From Enoplolaimus lenunculus (taxonomy: Eukaryota; Nematoda; Enoplea; Enoplida; Thoracostomopsidae), in assembly GCA_030248215.1 (NCBI GenBank), contig JASANG010002566.1, positions 62,001 through 126,000 of the forward strand: a DNA stretch of 64,000 nt, in the 5' to 3' direction. The notes under the pieces are model-generated. The model was not told the DNA's origin and did no database searches. It saw only the letters and a list, made by a program, of their open reading frames with translations. Position 1 is the stretch's first letter; each line of letters begins with the position of its first letter. The position numbers and the translations under genes are program-made. Below are positions 22,302-35,098 of the stretch, piece after piece.

Positions 22302-24982
22302 GATTTCCAGGCATTTGTTTACTTTTCAAGACGAAAAACGGTTTGTATATGCGTATTTTATTGCACACTGGCGGGTTGAAGGAGAGGCATTCAGCCTGTT
22401 GTCCCTCATCAGAGATCACAACCAAAATTGTGTATTAAGAATTTAGTACTGAAACAGTGTCGTTCGCGGGTGTTGCTGTCGTGACCCGAATAAGGGGGGT
22501 AGCAAGTGAGTACCAATCAATAGGAGTCCGTAATGTGGAGGAGCTTTTCCTCGTTGTGTGCCCAATCATGTCTTAACTGTCCCTAATCTCCCAACTGTCA
22601 TGCTGCCCCAACTGTTTGCTTGTTCCAACTGTCCCGCCGTCCAAACTATCTCGCTATCCCAGCTGTTCCGACTGATCATCATCAGAATTATATTTGTTGT
22701 GAGTACTCCTGGTACATAGCTGCCCCAGGGAAATGAGACGGCGTCCATGCGTTGCATTTTAGCCCGAACAACCTGATTTGGTGAGGACTGTTGTCACACT
22801 TAACGTATACATTTGTGAAAAAGCATGATTTGCTCAAGAATGTAAGCGGAGCATTTAAAGTACCCGTAAATTTTTTATAATTTTAGTCAATAAAGCAAAT
22901 TTAATCCGCTCTAAATAATGGGGGAAGGGTAAACCACCAAAAACATAACAAGCACCACCATTAACAGTTCAGCGCTGTAGACTCCCACACAAAAACCTTG
23001 CTACGCCAATGTATGTGATGGTTTTGACGTCTAGTATATAAATTTTTTCTTGAATATATATTGCCCTCGTCGTCTGTTCCCCAAATTATGAGCGGTAAGA
23101 TTTGTTTGCTTTGTTATCTAAAATTAAGCTTTCAATGTGCGGTCGATGCAAAGAAAAGCGGCAGAGTAGTATTATAAGCATATTCCTAAGCCTAAGCAGA
23201 AGCCTATGCGTAAGAATGAGCATATTCCTAAGCCTAAAGCGTACCAAAAAATTAGTCTTTTCTTAAGCTTATTCTATTCTAGTCCCACAGAAAACCCTCC
23301 GCCTCTGATCTTTACAATGTTCGCCAGCTAGAAGTAATTTATGTTCATAAAGGTTAACTTTGGTACAGTTTTGTGTAAAACTGACTGGGGGTCTTTTTAA
23401 CGGGTCATTTTTTCATGCGACTGTAAAAATGACGAGGGCCTTTTTTAATAGGGGTTATCTTTTCACACGACAGTACTGTGAAAATCGGACCCCCATAAAA
23501 ATATACCCGGTGGCGATTTTTTCATGCGACGCCGGTCAATATCTGCAACCCTCAATTGTGTTGGCAGAAAAACATTTTGGAAATTTTTACATTTTAACAT
23601 CCGTTGGCGTTCAAAACATTAAACAAATGACGGCATCGAAGGCGCCGTGACGCTGCACCAAAGCATTGACATAACAACGAGAATGCAATTCAGCCACGAA
23701 CTCTTTCATAATCGTTTGGACATCAACCGCTCGTACAATCACGAGTCCCCAGAAACCCCGGCCCTATTAATTATCTAGCGCCTCTGCTGCTATTCAATGT
23801 GCTATATGCAGCTCAAGTCTGAAATAACGCCAAAATTTTATCAAACTAGAAAGCAAACAATAATAAGCAAAAAACTATGGTTAAAATTTATAAAATATCT
23901 ATCGCTAGGGTCGTTTTTGCACTATGTTAACGAAATTGCCATCTGCTTTGATCATTACCCCTGAAAATAGATGTGGCCTCATACAAACAGCCCATTTTAC
24001 TAAAGGTGGTGTATTATTGAAAGCAGGAACTTTGCCAGTCGAACATATACAACCCGCTTGGAGTTGATGATCATGTTCGAATATTTTTACTCTTCCCCGA
24101 TGCTTAACGAAAAATCAGTTAGAAAGAACTCTTGCTTTGGTAAGGTGGTATTTTAACTCCCTTATTTTGTAGGTAAAAAAACCATGGTAAAATTAATTGT
24201 TGCGTGAGTAAACACTGACACTGTATTATATAAGTGCCAATTACATGTATGGACGGTAATAATACATTTACACAGATCTATAACCATACTCTACACAAAA
24301 TACCATACACAATTTGAAGTTGAGTAATAATTTTGTTTCTATATAAAATTGCTCAACCGTGCGTATTCATCAAGTTAGGAAAGGAATAACACTAGTGATA
24401 CCAGTCGCAGAAAGTATGTAGTAAGTAATATAACTGAGTAACTGACTTAAAAATATATCTTACTACCGTTATCTTATAACAACTGAATGAATAAGCGCGA
24501 CTCAGATGCATGAAACCAACGGTCCATGTTACGTTTGGGGCCGTCCCGTTGTCTGGTGTGATTGCAAACACGTAGGCTTAGATTTTGTGCTATATTTATT
24601 GATTAGCGTTAGGCTCAAAAATATGCTTAATCTACAATATTTACAACCTTGCACGTAACATTCGCCAAACCGACGGTTTTGTGTGTCTACAAATTTACTG
24701 CAAATTATCCAGATTTCAGATGAGACTCCATTTCATCACACGTGTTAGAAGTCGCTACGTTATTTCTGCTAGAATCACTCTTCTGATATTGACTAGTTAT
24801 GCGGTCACTTTGTTTTCGAAATAGAGAGCAAGTCCATTGTATGAATCCATCCTTTATGTCATAATATCCCAAATACTGCAACATCTGGAAAACAAAATAT
24901 ACGACTTTAAAACGTTATACTTTCAACAAAGATTCAAATGTTTCAGCAATGCAAAAAGCATTACACACAATACAACCCTGTT
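22302..24982. other. Intergenic stretch between the KLHDC2-like and DEGS-type genes
   Basis: It contains a GCCTAA-array element fragment at about 23155-23320 (end CTGATCTTTAC), a CATGCGAC/ACGGGTC-rich repetitive patch at 23380-23540, and a degenerate TTAGGC MITE at about 24525-24675. No supported gene was seen. Confidence 0.5.
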
Positions 24983-27900
24983 TCAACTGGTTACCTTGAC
25001 AAAACAGAATAAATGCTCACAGAAACATTTAATGGCCGCGCTTGCCGCCGGCCCTGGGACACTCTAATATTGAATAAAATAGCGTTAGCTTACAGACAAA
25101 CTAATAAAAAAATGAAAAAATGTCTCTAAGGAAAGAAGACAAAAATGGAAGTAAGGTCAGCATAACTAACTTTACCTAAAGATAGTTGCTGCAGAAAATT
25201 TCACAACACCCTAGCCTCGTGCTTATAAAATACACGACGTTATTATAATATAAAAAAGAATACTATGAGTCATGATATGCGATGTTCAACGCTAGATAGC
25301 CAACACAAAACAATAAATAGTAAGATTTGAAACCTACACAATAAATAATTAAACGTCATAAATGACGAAAAACGTACCGCTGACCAGTAATCTTTCAACA
25401 TATTGGTTCCCCAGTAGTCGGGTTCAACTCGACGCAAACGTTTAATACGCGCATACGGCCCAAGTGCTGGATTAACAACAAATTGATACAATACCCAAAG
25501 CCAGCTAGTGTGAACTGTTAAGTGTTCATAAAATTCAGGCGCTATTTTGGCGACCTAAAAACAAGCACATAATATCAAGAAAATTCAATATGCTACAAGT
25601 ACAATATTATTTTCAATAAAAATTTTATTACTGACTGGTTATCGAAAAATCTAGCAATTTTATATATGTGCAACAAGCTAATTGCTTAATATTAAACGAA
25701 TCAATACACCACGGAGAACTGCAGCGCATAATAAATTAAACAAAATGATAAAGCTGCCAAGTCTATACCGCTTCCACGTTAAAATAAACCGCACTGTTGA
25801 ATGTTATTAACCCCACTATTTTTGATTTCGGACACCCACAGTGAAATTTATACCGACACAGTACAAAGTTTGTGATTTTGTTCGTTCGTTTCGTTTTTAT
25901 AGCGCTTCGAAAACTACCAGCACGGTTAGTCAACAATTTAAACAAAACATGCAACAACACTAATTCATTGCTCAAACCTACATACCAATGGCAACTTATC
26001 GCCAGGAATGTACGGAAAATCGTGATGTTCAACGTGATAACCAACGTTAAACATTACATAATTCAATGGCCCGACGTATGAGTAAGTTTCCTATAATTGG
26101 AAAAATAAACCAATTTTTTCAGACTGGCATTGTAAATATTCCGGAATGCATTGCTTTACTCAAATACGCAAATCAAATATTTACTATAGTATGTAAATCA
26201 AATATTGGCGACTTCAAACCTTAAAAATAATCAACCACTCTTCAAATGTACCTACACATTTCTACTTAATCAGGAAACCAACAGGAAAACTTCCTATTCC
26301 TATTAAACGTACTGAGCAAAACAACAAAGTTGACGTTATTAACACTGTCTCCAAAAAATTATTTATAAGGTGCTATTATTCAAAATTTCTTTACATTTAC
26401 CTGGCCCGGAGTAAACACGTAATGTTCTGATATAAAATGTCCAGCGGTCGGATGCCAACCCATCGATATGAGAGAACCAAAAAACAAATACACAATTGGT
26501 TTCACGCCCCAAAAGTGATAAATGGTAACATCGAAAACAATTTGAACCACCGCATTTACGACTTCAAGATCTGTGGGACACTAGAATCAAATTAAAATAA
26601 AAAACAACATTAGTGAACGTTTTAACAGACAGAAATAGCCAACTGCAACTCTGCGCATGTAAAAGCAGTGTTATATACGTTCTTCACCTAATTCCAATTT
26701 ATACAGTATAAAACTAAGCCGTCATAGCAGTTCACGTTCAGCAAAAATGGCAAAAATTCTAGCTAATATTATTCAGGCAAGTTTCATATAAAACACTACT
26801 GTACCTTTTTGTACACAATCATAGGTCTAAACGCGTAAAATAGCGGCTGAAACAGAAGCCATATCAACTTGGTGATAGTTCTATTGAAGAACACACCCTC
26901 CAATTCAGTTGGTACATCTGTATCAAGCATCTCTTCTCCTAAAGCACAAAACTTTAAACGAAATATTTCTGACCGCATGAAGAATAGAAATTCCCATGCT
27001 ACAACCAATAATGTGTAATCCAACATATTATGTTGAACGAAGACAATTGTGTGTATTCAAAGAGCAGAACGAATGAATCAAAAAGCTAATGGAAACTTTG
27101 GTTCTGAAAAACCTTACCTTGTAAAATTTCAAATACTTTAAATATTATATAAAATGTAGCTAGCATCGTAGCTAAAAGTTTAGTGCGCTTAAGAATAAGA
27201 CAGTGAAGTGAATACTAGAAATGAAACATAAGGCAAACTCTTAACGAAAAATCCTTGTTAACCATAAAACCATGTTTTATGAACGGAAGACGTACCTAAA
27301 TATCGATGATGTTCGATGTGATATTTTTTAAAGCTGACAGACATAGGCACACCAATTGGTAAATTGGCAAGCATTCCAAAAAGGCGATTCTGAAACGATA
27401 CCTATGTGTATACTTACTTAACTAAAAGAAATTTTCAAATTTTTTACATGTTTCATTTTTTACATTATTTTTAACATATTTCATAAAATTCTAGTGCCAC
27501 CTTAAATCTAACTAGCAAAATAGTGGCACAAAAATAATTTAAAAAAAATTACAATACATGCAAACATACAAACCAGGAATTATATGTTATTGGTTAAACA
27601 CAATATATAAATAACCAGACCGATTAATGAATATGTACTTTTAATGGATGATTATTGCCAAATGCGATATTGTGTGACAGTTCATGTATTGCAAGCGTAA
27701 GTGCATGGTTGATGATTCCACCGCAGAAATAGGCTTGTAATAAAACAAGAAACCAATCCGAATCTAGAAAAATTCCTCACATGCAAAATATATTTACAAC
27801 ATAACTGAAATGAGTGTTTTGACTGAATCACAGATTGACAAGACACCAATATCGACTATATTTAAGAGCAAGGAAGCTGCTTGCTCACAAACTGTTTTAA

Positions 27901-28707
27901 AGATTCCGTACGTTAATACACGATTGAGACAGAACAATAGTTTTGACATACTACGTATTTGAATTTACTAATAGAGACATAATGCTTAGGTTTGAAACTT
28001 GCGAAATCGTTTAGCTTAACGTTATGTTTCAAATGTATATACAAATTAAAAAATAACAAATTTATCAATAAGCATGTTATCTACTTACCTTTCAAAAAAT
28101 AACACATTACAACTTGTGTTACAATCATTGCGGTCACTACATATTTAAATGAATGATCCATCCCGAACAGTTCTTTTATCTCAGGGTGACTTTCTAAAAT
28201 ATACAGATTTTATTTACGCTAGGCGCATAGAAAACTAATACCTACAGAATATAACCTACATTTGTCAAGAATATTGCACAGAATCGCGGCTACACAAAAA
28301 ACGTATGGCCTTGGTTATCAATTTAGCATTCCCTAAATATGTTACTCCGAGGCTGATTACATATATATTACTTAGGCACGCTAGAATTGAATGCTTCAAT
28401 TTAATAAAAATTAAACGTAACGGTACTCATTGTCAAAGCTAGCTGCAATATAATGAAACAGGGGACATTGATCGCTGAAATGATTGTTTTAGTACGAGAA
28501 TAAATACATTCTTCATCCACAACTGGCAACTGATGGCCTTTCCGGCCGAACGATGACCTGATGTACGTACTATTTTTGTCAGTCAGCGTGGAAAATCTTT
28601 TAAGCTGAAAATTAAGGCAACCTACTGATAATAAGTTTTCGCCTAGTTGCGTGCGGTTCTTCAGTGTACGACCAGTCAAACTCTTGTCTAGATACCCGTT
28701 GTCCCAT
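24983..28707 (-). CDS. DEGS1: DEGS1/2-type sphingolipid delta-4 (dihydroceramide) desaturase
   Basis: The family introduces the 4,5-trans double bond of ceramide in the ER membrane. Exons in gene order: 28707-28626, 28193-28089, 27763-27639, 27389-27296, 26938-26805, 26580-26401, 26090-25986, 25554-25378 and, tentatively, 25063-24983; all phases fit. The N-terminus [20 protein letters not shown] matches human MGSRVSRE and keeps the N-myristoylation motif. The three histidine boxes HELSHN (89-94), HIEHH (128-132) and HVEHH (259-263) fall at the same residue numbers as in human DEGS1. Membrane segments surround them. [29 protein letters not shown] and DFPYIPG are family hallmarks. The protein is 334 residues to the end of exon 8 and 360 with the last exon, which adds a GC-rich [12 protein letters not shown] tail absent from human. 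DEGS1 versus DEGS2 cannot be decided here. Confidence 0.92.
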
Positions 28708-28925
28708 ACCGGTTTGGCAATCTATAATATTATGCATGTCTTTCGCTGCATTCGTAGAGTCAATCTTCAAAGTTTCTCAAATCGTAAAATCTTCCTCAAA
28801 TTACCTCAGCAAACGGTATTTACGTTTTCTAAAAAATTTGAAGCGATTCCCTTCCACAACGAATTTAGGTAACTAATCAACACTATAATATTGCAAACAT
28901 TCAGTGATTAAACAATACCCAGAGT

Positions 28926-28996
28926 ATTGGTGTACATCCGCACTGGCGGTCCGCCGCAGGCGGAGCGGTCCAATCCAGAGTAGAAGTGGCCCGGTC
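28926..28996. promoter_or_regulatory. GC-rich hairpin-like patch 5' of the DEGS-type gene
   Basis: About 70 bp with GGCGGTCCGCC and GGCGGAGCGG form a short palindrome in otherwise AT-rich DNA, some 220 bp upstream of the DEGS start codon. It could belong to the promoter or be a repeat fragment. No TATA box could be assigned. Confidence 0.25.
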
Positions 28997-29464
28997 TAGC
29001 ACTATATGGTTCGGTTCGCGTTCATTCGACGTTTTTAAAACAGTTCGAGAGCATTTAAAATTCCTTAAATTTGTCAAAAATTTTCAAATTGCATTTTTCA
29101 AAACTGTGGCCACACTGTTGAGTCTATATGACAAGATGAAACAATTTTTGCTATTAAACAATATTTTACAGAAATTTTTGTAACCTTCATATCTACCTAT
29201 ATATTAATTACTCGACCATGATGTTGCTCGTATCCCAGTGTTTCTGTGAATTTCGCTACCTGCGTCCAACAATAAACTTCAAAAGCCCACGGTTAACTTT
29301 TTGGCTACTGTTATACCCTATATTTCAATCACAACTTAGCTTATATGTTTCACGATACATAATATGCAATAGGCCAGTGCTATCACGAATCATTTTCAAA
29401 ATATCACACCGCGGTAGCCCTGGTATATAAGAAATCTGTCAACACACATGTGCATGAAGCTTAG

Positions 29465-29683
29465 TATGTGGGTATATATCAAAACGGTAATGTGAGGAAT
29501 GAGGGCAGTCCGCGCAACATCGATATATTTTCAGTCAGCTTAAATATCGAAACTGATCGCTTGCCACAAAACCCTTTTAGCATCGCGATAGCCCTGGTTT
29601 ATCGCATATTATGTGGCACCACTGACAAAATTATTGTGAACGATGCATTATTGGGAGAAAAGATTGAAAACATACCTATTTAA
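29465..29683 (+). CDS. Possible terminal exon of an unrecognised + strand gene
   Basis: An open frame follows an acceptor-like CTTAG at 29464 and reads YVGIYQNGNVRNEGSPRN, then IDIFSVSLNIETDRLP, ending at TAA. An AATAAA lies about 15 bases after the stop. The pattern Y-QN-N...DIFSVSL...VYRI faintly resembles the - strand exon at 30094-30289. I cannot name a family. Confidence 0.3.
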   Translation, partial: YVGIYQNGNVRNEGSPRNIDIFSVSLNIETDRLPQNPFSIAIALVYRILCGTTDKIIVNDALLGEKIENIPI

Positions 29684-29903
29684 AATGTGAAGTGATGTTA
29701 ATAAATAAGCGTTGAACTCAAGCTTTCAATCGTTGTGAGGTAGATATATATCTCACAAATGCTTTCTTATGAAGTGATCAATGTTTCGTAAACATTATAT
29801 ATGTACGTACGTGAACAATGTACGGTAGATTAGATTACCTACTAAGCCAGACCTAAAACAAAACAAAACGGTACACTGTTTCTAATTTACACAAAAACGT
29901 CCG

Positions 29904-29986
29904 CAGTGGTTCGTGCTTTCAAACTTCTGCATGCCAGCGCGCAGCAGGCAGCTAAAATGGTGCGTCAACAAGGCCAGATGCTGTAA
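29904..29986 (+). other. Short exon-like frame VVRAFKLLHASAQQAAKM
   Basis: After an acceptor-like GTCCGCAG the + strand encodes an alanine/glutamine-rich helix ending RQQGQML and a TAA. The codon pattern looks coding, but the piece is short and unassigned. Confidence 0.2.
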
Positions 29987-30093
29987 ATGGCTTTTTCGCT
30001 CGTTTCATTTGCATTCTGATATGTAATACACCGCACTATAATTTACAAACTGGACACAAGCTCTGGCTTTGCAATTCAATATTCTACTAATAG

Positions 30094-31548
30094 CTATAGG
30101 TGCAGCTGTACAGTAACACGCTTGTTGGAACCCGTAAGGTTTGGTAACTTTTCGATATTAAAATGGCCACCATCGTAGATTTCAATTCTATAACGAAAAA
30201 CGAAAAAATGATTAACGTAGTCTTTAGAAAGGGATACGGTGAACGGGTCGAAGCATTCGTTTTCCTGGGCGTTATTGTTTTGCAGATACCTGAATACGTA
30301 ACCCAATTATTTCAGAGCGTTAAGTTATTTACGCGTAGCCAGAATACTCCAATTCGGTTAGTAGCATTATAACTAAGAGTTTCATGTTTCATCATTTAAA
30401 AATAAATAACCGCAATTTTTAAGAATTGCAAACCCGGACCCGGATTTTGTTTCTGGGCACACCCGGCTCGGAATTTTTATAACACAAAAACTGCAGATAA
30501 TCCTAATTTTTAAGATAAGAACGATTTTCTGTCTTCATATATATCCTAGCAGCTCAGTATGTAATGTGCAACTATCTGATAAATTCTTCAACCTATTTAA
30601 TTTAAATACGACACTGTTACTAGTCAGAATGTACACGAGAATATATTTTTATGCGATATTTTTGATTCGCATGAAAAATAATCTTATCTTGCTCGGTTCT
30701 CGTTTCAAAATATGTAAATCATAATTACTGTACACCGTATTCTATATTTCCCACGATTTGCCGGACACACTACACAATATATGGATTGTTTATTTTCCCA
30801 CTGTTATTGGCCTTGGTTGTGTCTATAAATACATTTTTGAGTGGTGAATACAAACTACTTGAATTTTGCATGTGTTTTTATATTTAATTTTTGTGGCAAT
30901 TTATAGCGACTTGAGTTACATGGTTACATTTAACTACGTATCCTAAATGGAAATGAATAGTAATTCATTTTTGGTTTTAGGACTAATTTGGACATTATTA
31001 CGCAAGAAAACCTTTCCCTGGTGTATGTTTTATATCAGCTAGTTAATTATATTAACAGGCAGTTGTAAATTTTTGACTGAATTCTACCACTGTTGTGAAA
31101 TTTTATCGGTCTATTCATAGTATTGTGATAAATTCGCTGAAATCATGACAGAGTTCAGCTGTTTATAAATTTTCTGTTTTTAATGGATTTCCTATTTACT
31201 CCTCCGAAATTTGTTGCGCAGGCCTTCACTGCTTCTTTACTTTCGCTAAAGCTTCTTTTGAGTGGTTTTATCCCCTCCAATGTATCCTCTGGCATATTAA
31301 GTTATTATCCTTAACCCTAACTTAAGTTACCAGCAAGTCGCAGACTCGGTCAGCTTACTGGCAGTAAATTGGCTTCGGTTTGTATAAAAGCTCGGTTTGG
31401 CCTAGTGGCACACGGTCGGATTTTTCTGCGCCTGGAAACCGGTACATCTTAAAGGGGTTGTTAGCCCCTCGGAACAATTCTCGCGAAGAACATCTATTGG
31501 GTCCGGTGAGCAGTGTTACAATCATATACCTATTACCAAGTCCTGTAC
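30094..31548 (-). CDS. Two FN3-like exons, probably the 3' end of a secreted/receptor-type gene
   Basis: Exon 31548-31359 (after an ACAG acceptor) reads GLGNRYMIVTLLTGPNRCSS and ends at CCA|GTAAGC. Exon 30289-30094 (after TATTCAG) joins in phase as CQ-YLQNNNAQENE and continues FTVSLSKDY, FRYRIEIYDGG and a terminal VQLHL before TAG. Alternating beta-type patterns suggest fibronectin type III-like folds. No transmembrane segment follows, so a secreted end is possible. It may belong to the gene at 38650-51414 on the same strand, but the joining exons were not found. Confidence 0.4.
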
Positions 31549-32183
31549 CTGTTACAGTCACGGGCAATTCGATGGAAGTCCGCCAATGACTGATAAACGA
31601 TCTTCTCAACAGTAGCAGCATAGTGTTTCTAGAATAGCTGATATATATTCTGTACACGCTATTCTGTCAAGTACGGTATGCACTCATTCACACTCTGCAA
31701 ATTTGAAAAAATATGCCGGCTCTCAATGACTCAGTCGTAATTGCGATTCCGACGACGGTTCCACTAGCTATGAATCTATGTTGCAATTAAAGATTGGAAT
31801 AAAATTTATGATTTATTTTTTAAAGAATTAAGAAAATTTAACAGGCGACCGTACCATTTCTCGGGCAAATAAATCGCTCAGCCCACCTATAAAACTTGGT
31901 TATTTCAGAAATCTTAGAGTATGTAATAAGAACTCTGAGGTAAAGTTTAACGCGGTTTACATTGCCAACATTGTCAATTTTTCAATTCCGATAGCACCCA
32001 GGCAGGGTGTAAAATATGGTTTAAGCCGTGAAAGTTCCATTCTCACCAAAATGTAACCTTTGCATATTAATGTACATTTCTCAAAGCATATAAAAATTCA
32101 TGCCAGATAGATAAAAGACACGTGTACCCGTAAAATGTTTGAAAAGAAGTTTAGCGAACTTGAAATGTTTTTACATCTAGTAC

Positions 32184-32427
32184 CAGGGTGTTAATAGCTT
32201 GTACATGTCTCTGAATTCTTGAATTCCACAGCAAAACCTTAGTATCGATTGGGTTTTAGTTTGTGAGGAATTGCTAAATACCGATATCCGGTCTACAAGG
32301 TGTCTCCAGATGTATTTCAACAATTCGGTGGTATTCTGAATTGAGGTTAATATTTTCCTGCTGCTCCGGCTCTGGCAGAAAATCGACCTACAGCTCCGGT
32401 ATTTTTTACGCTTCCGGTTGCACCCTG
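32184..32427. mobile_element. hAT-type MITE, diverged
   Basis: The ends CAGGGTGTTAATAGC and CCGGTTGCACCCTG belong to the family at 14566 and 22013. The flanking duplication is not recognisable, so the copy is older or its left end was altered. Confidence 0.6.
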
Positions 32428-32916
32428 GCACTAGACATGCAAGTTTAAAAAGGAAAAAATTTGTTTCTTATAAATTATAGATAGTAATTTCTAAGCCATT
32501 TCTGTTTTAATTGGTAATTTAAGACACTCTGAGTTATTTAAAGGCTATTAATGTCTGAAATACAAGCCTTTAATCGTGAAAATTTAAGAAAGTGGGAGTC
32601 TTGCAATTTCAAGACATTATATTTTGTGTGTAGTTTAGTGCGTTTCATTTCGGAAAGAAATGATTTAGTCTTAATTATGTTTGTGAGCTACCGTAGCGAG
32701 CAGGATATTTTTTGACCTCTGCTAGTTCATTCTACATAGGGAACATAACTCTAGATACCTCTTGTACGACCTTGTGCAAACTAGAGGTTAGACCCAAGTT
32801 TCCACAGCAATGTTGTAGTTGGACAATCGTCGGTTGCCCAATTGCCCTTTGGGCAATTGTTGGGAATGTTCTGTGCAATCAACGTATTGACAATTAATGT
32901 CACAACGACCTTTTTC

Positions 32917-33122
32917 GGTCCATGTATAGAATAGGGCCGGAACGTTTTCCGGCCGGACAGTAATAGAGTAAGCTTAAGCTTTAGACAGTTTTTTGCTTAG
33001 GCTTAGGCTTAGGCTTAGGCTTAGGTATAGGTCCATTGTTACGCTTAGGCTTAGGCTTAGGTTTAGGCTTAGGTTTAGGAATATGCTTATACTACTGTTC
33101 CGGACCTGTTCTATACCCTGGC
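32917..33122. mobile_element. TTAGGC-array MITE, CATGTATAGAACAGG family
   Basis: The ends are CGGTCCATGTATAGAATAGG and CCTGTTCTATACCCTGGCC, with two TTAGGC runs separated by a GTCCATTGTTACG spacer. Confidence 0.75.
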
Positions 33123-33755
33123 CGCTTTTTCTTCTATGGCCTCTGTTTTCAATCTTGGTTGCCTTGATCTTACGTTCAAGTTGCATTCAACTCGCTAAAC
33201 CAAGGTCGGATTAAGAGGAAATCCGAGATCTATTCCTCTCGAACTAAAATAAAAACTAAAATTTAATATCATGATTATAGAATTGCGTTCGATATCTCGC
33301 CGTATGGCTTCTCTGTATACTCAAAAATGCTAAATTATACAAATTTTATTCCGCCGGGTTTGACCTCTTTTTAATTTTTATTTTGACTTCCAGGAGCGCT
33401 CGACTGCCGGGTTTTGGGAGGAAGTTCGGGAACTCCACCAACAGTCCTGGGGGTGGGGGCAAAACAAGTTTAGCAGACGCATGTGCTATAAATAACAAGC
33501 TCACAAGCAGGGCTAAGAGTTACTCTGTGGACCAAAATTTTTCTACGGGACGGAACTGCCCTTAATTTGTTAATAATTGTCATGAAAATAGAGCTGAATC
33601 CACAGTTTTGAAGTGCACTAACGTCAACTGCAACAGCGTTGAATATTTTTAAGAACAGTTCGAAATTAAAAATTCCTAAGGTGGAGCGAGTTTACCTTTT
33701 TAAGTCCAAATGTTTTTTGACAAGGGGGCGTACGCCTGATTCTCTGAATCTGCTA

Positions 33756-33885
33756 CACTGTAAATTCCAGTGAGTTTTATTTTAACTCAGAATGAGTTAA
33801 ATTCACTCAGAAGTCTGAGCTCTGAATTAGGTCTTTCTAAACTCTGAATTTTGGACTGATTGAGCTCAAATTGTGGATGTTTGGA
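33756..33885. mobile_element. Truncated MITE, CACTGTAAATTCCAGTGAG family
   Basis: Only the left end and part of the CTCAGAA/CTCTGAA-rich body are seen. Complete relatives are at 39456-39712 and 50750-51001. Confidence 0.5.
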
Positions 33886-34104
33886 ATTCGCTCCTTTAGT
33901 CAAGTACGTAATCGTCCGTTGATTGAGGCAGCAAATTCTAACGTTTTTAAATTGCTCTTAAAGAAGTGGACTTGAGCCCTTTTCTGAAGTACGACAGAAA
34001 CCTTTAGTTCTTTAGACATAAAAGATGTTTTTTATCCAGATGAATGTAACAGAGGTACATACCACCCTTTTCATCTGTAAATGGTTTATTAACGCACCTT
34101 TCAG

Positions 34105-34299
34105 ACAGTTGTGCTACTGATTTTGCATTTTTGTTTTTTGCCATGGTCTTTATTATGGTTTTGCTATTTCTACTTTTAAATATCTTTTCGTATGCGTATA
34201 ACTGGAAATTGGATCTCAGTAAGCTTTGTCCTCATCAGCAGGAGGAGAATGAAGGCAGACCAAGCCTGATCCGACCTGTTGAGCTGTCTAACGATGCCA
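34105..34299 (+). CDS. Exon-like frame with one transmembrane segment
   Basis: After a good acceptor (CACCTTTCAG) the + strand encodes SCATDFAFLFF, a strongly hydrophobic stretch AMVFIMVLLFLLLNIF, then a polar tail WKLDLSKLCPHQQEENEGRP and IRPVELSNDA, ending at a GTAAAA donor. This looks like the juxtamembrane exon of a single-pass receptor. It is on the strand opposite to the FN3/Ig exons, so it would belong to another gene, whose other exons I could not find. Confidence 0.35.
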
Positions 34300-34881
34300 G
34301 TAAAATAAACACTTACTTTACATACTCTTATCTTCTCTATTACTTCGTTAGTATTCGTTCCTGCTATAAAACGGTGTGATTGAAATAAGAATATATTTTA
34401 ATTTTTAAAATTTGTACAATAATCGTTAAAGTGACATGATTCACACCGAAAACCTTCGATGACAATAAAATCTGACGTATTATGTATATGTGAAACTTTA
34501 TATCAAGTTGACGTGCGCTTCAGACTCAGAGAAAGATCTTGGCTTAGGCCAACTACTACGACTTTAAAACTGTAAAATTATTGTTTATATAAACATTCGA
34601 TGCAGACTTGAGACTAAGAAATCGTGTCGGAAATACAAAATGATTTCACATTTTGGAACAAATGAATATATTGACGGTAAAATAACGGTTTGACAAACGT
34701 TATAAAGCATTTTAAATAGCGTTAATATACTATGTAGCTATGCTAGGTATTCATTTAAAGAGTGCCTTTCATTAAGTTTTGAGAGATGTTTGAAATGCGA
34801 ACGTTTATTCTTCAAACGATTCCCTGGGTCGGTCTTAACGCCCCCTCCAAACATATCAGTTGAGAAAGGCTTCCGACGTTA

Positions 34882-35098
34882 CACTTCAAAAAATGGTGAG
34901 TCAAATTGACTCTCTCCGAAAAAGGCTTTTCCTGACTACACAAACTGAGTCAAATTCGACTCCGCCAGAGTAAACTTCGACTCACTGAGCGATACAGTGA
35001 ATCGAATTTGACTCTGTCGGAGTCCAATTTTGACTCAGATTGTGTAGTCAGGAAAAGCCTATTTCGGAAAGTCAATTTGACTCATCATTTTTGCAGTG
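34882..35098. mobile_element. Palindromic TA-flanked MITE with splice-like ends (copy 1)
   Basis: Between two TA dinucleotides lies a near-complete inverted repeat starting CACTTCAAAAAATGGTGAGT and ending CATCATTTTTGCAGTG. The body contains GACTCCGCCAGAGT and its complement. The TA target points to the Tc1/mariner group. Confidence 0.85.

Noticed and set aside
28401-28679. 92-codon - strand frame overlapping the DEGS first exon as a separate gene
   Set aside because: It is an out-of-frame shadow of the DEGS exon continued into its intron.
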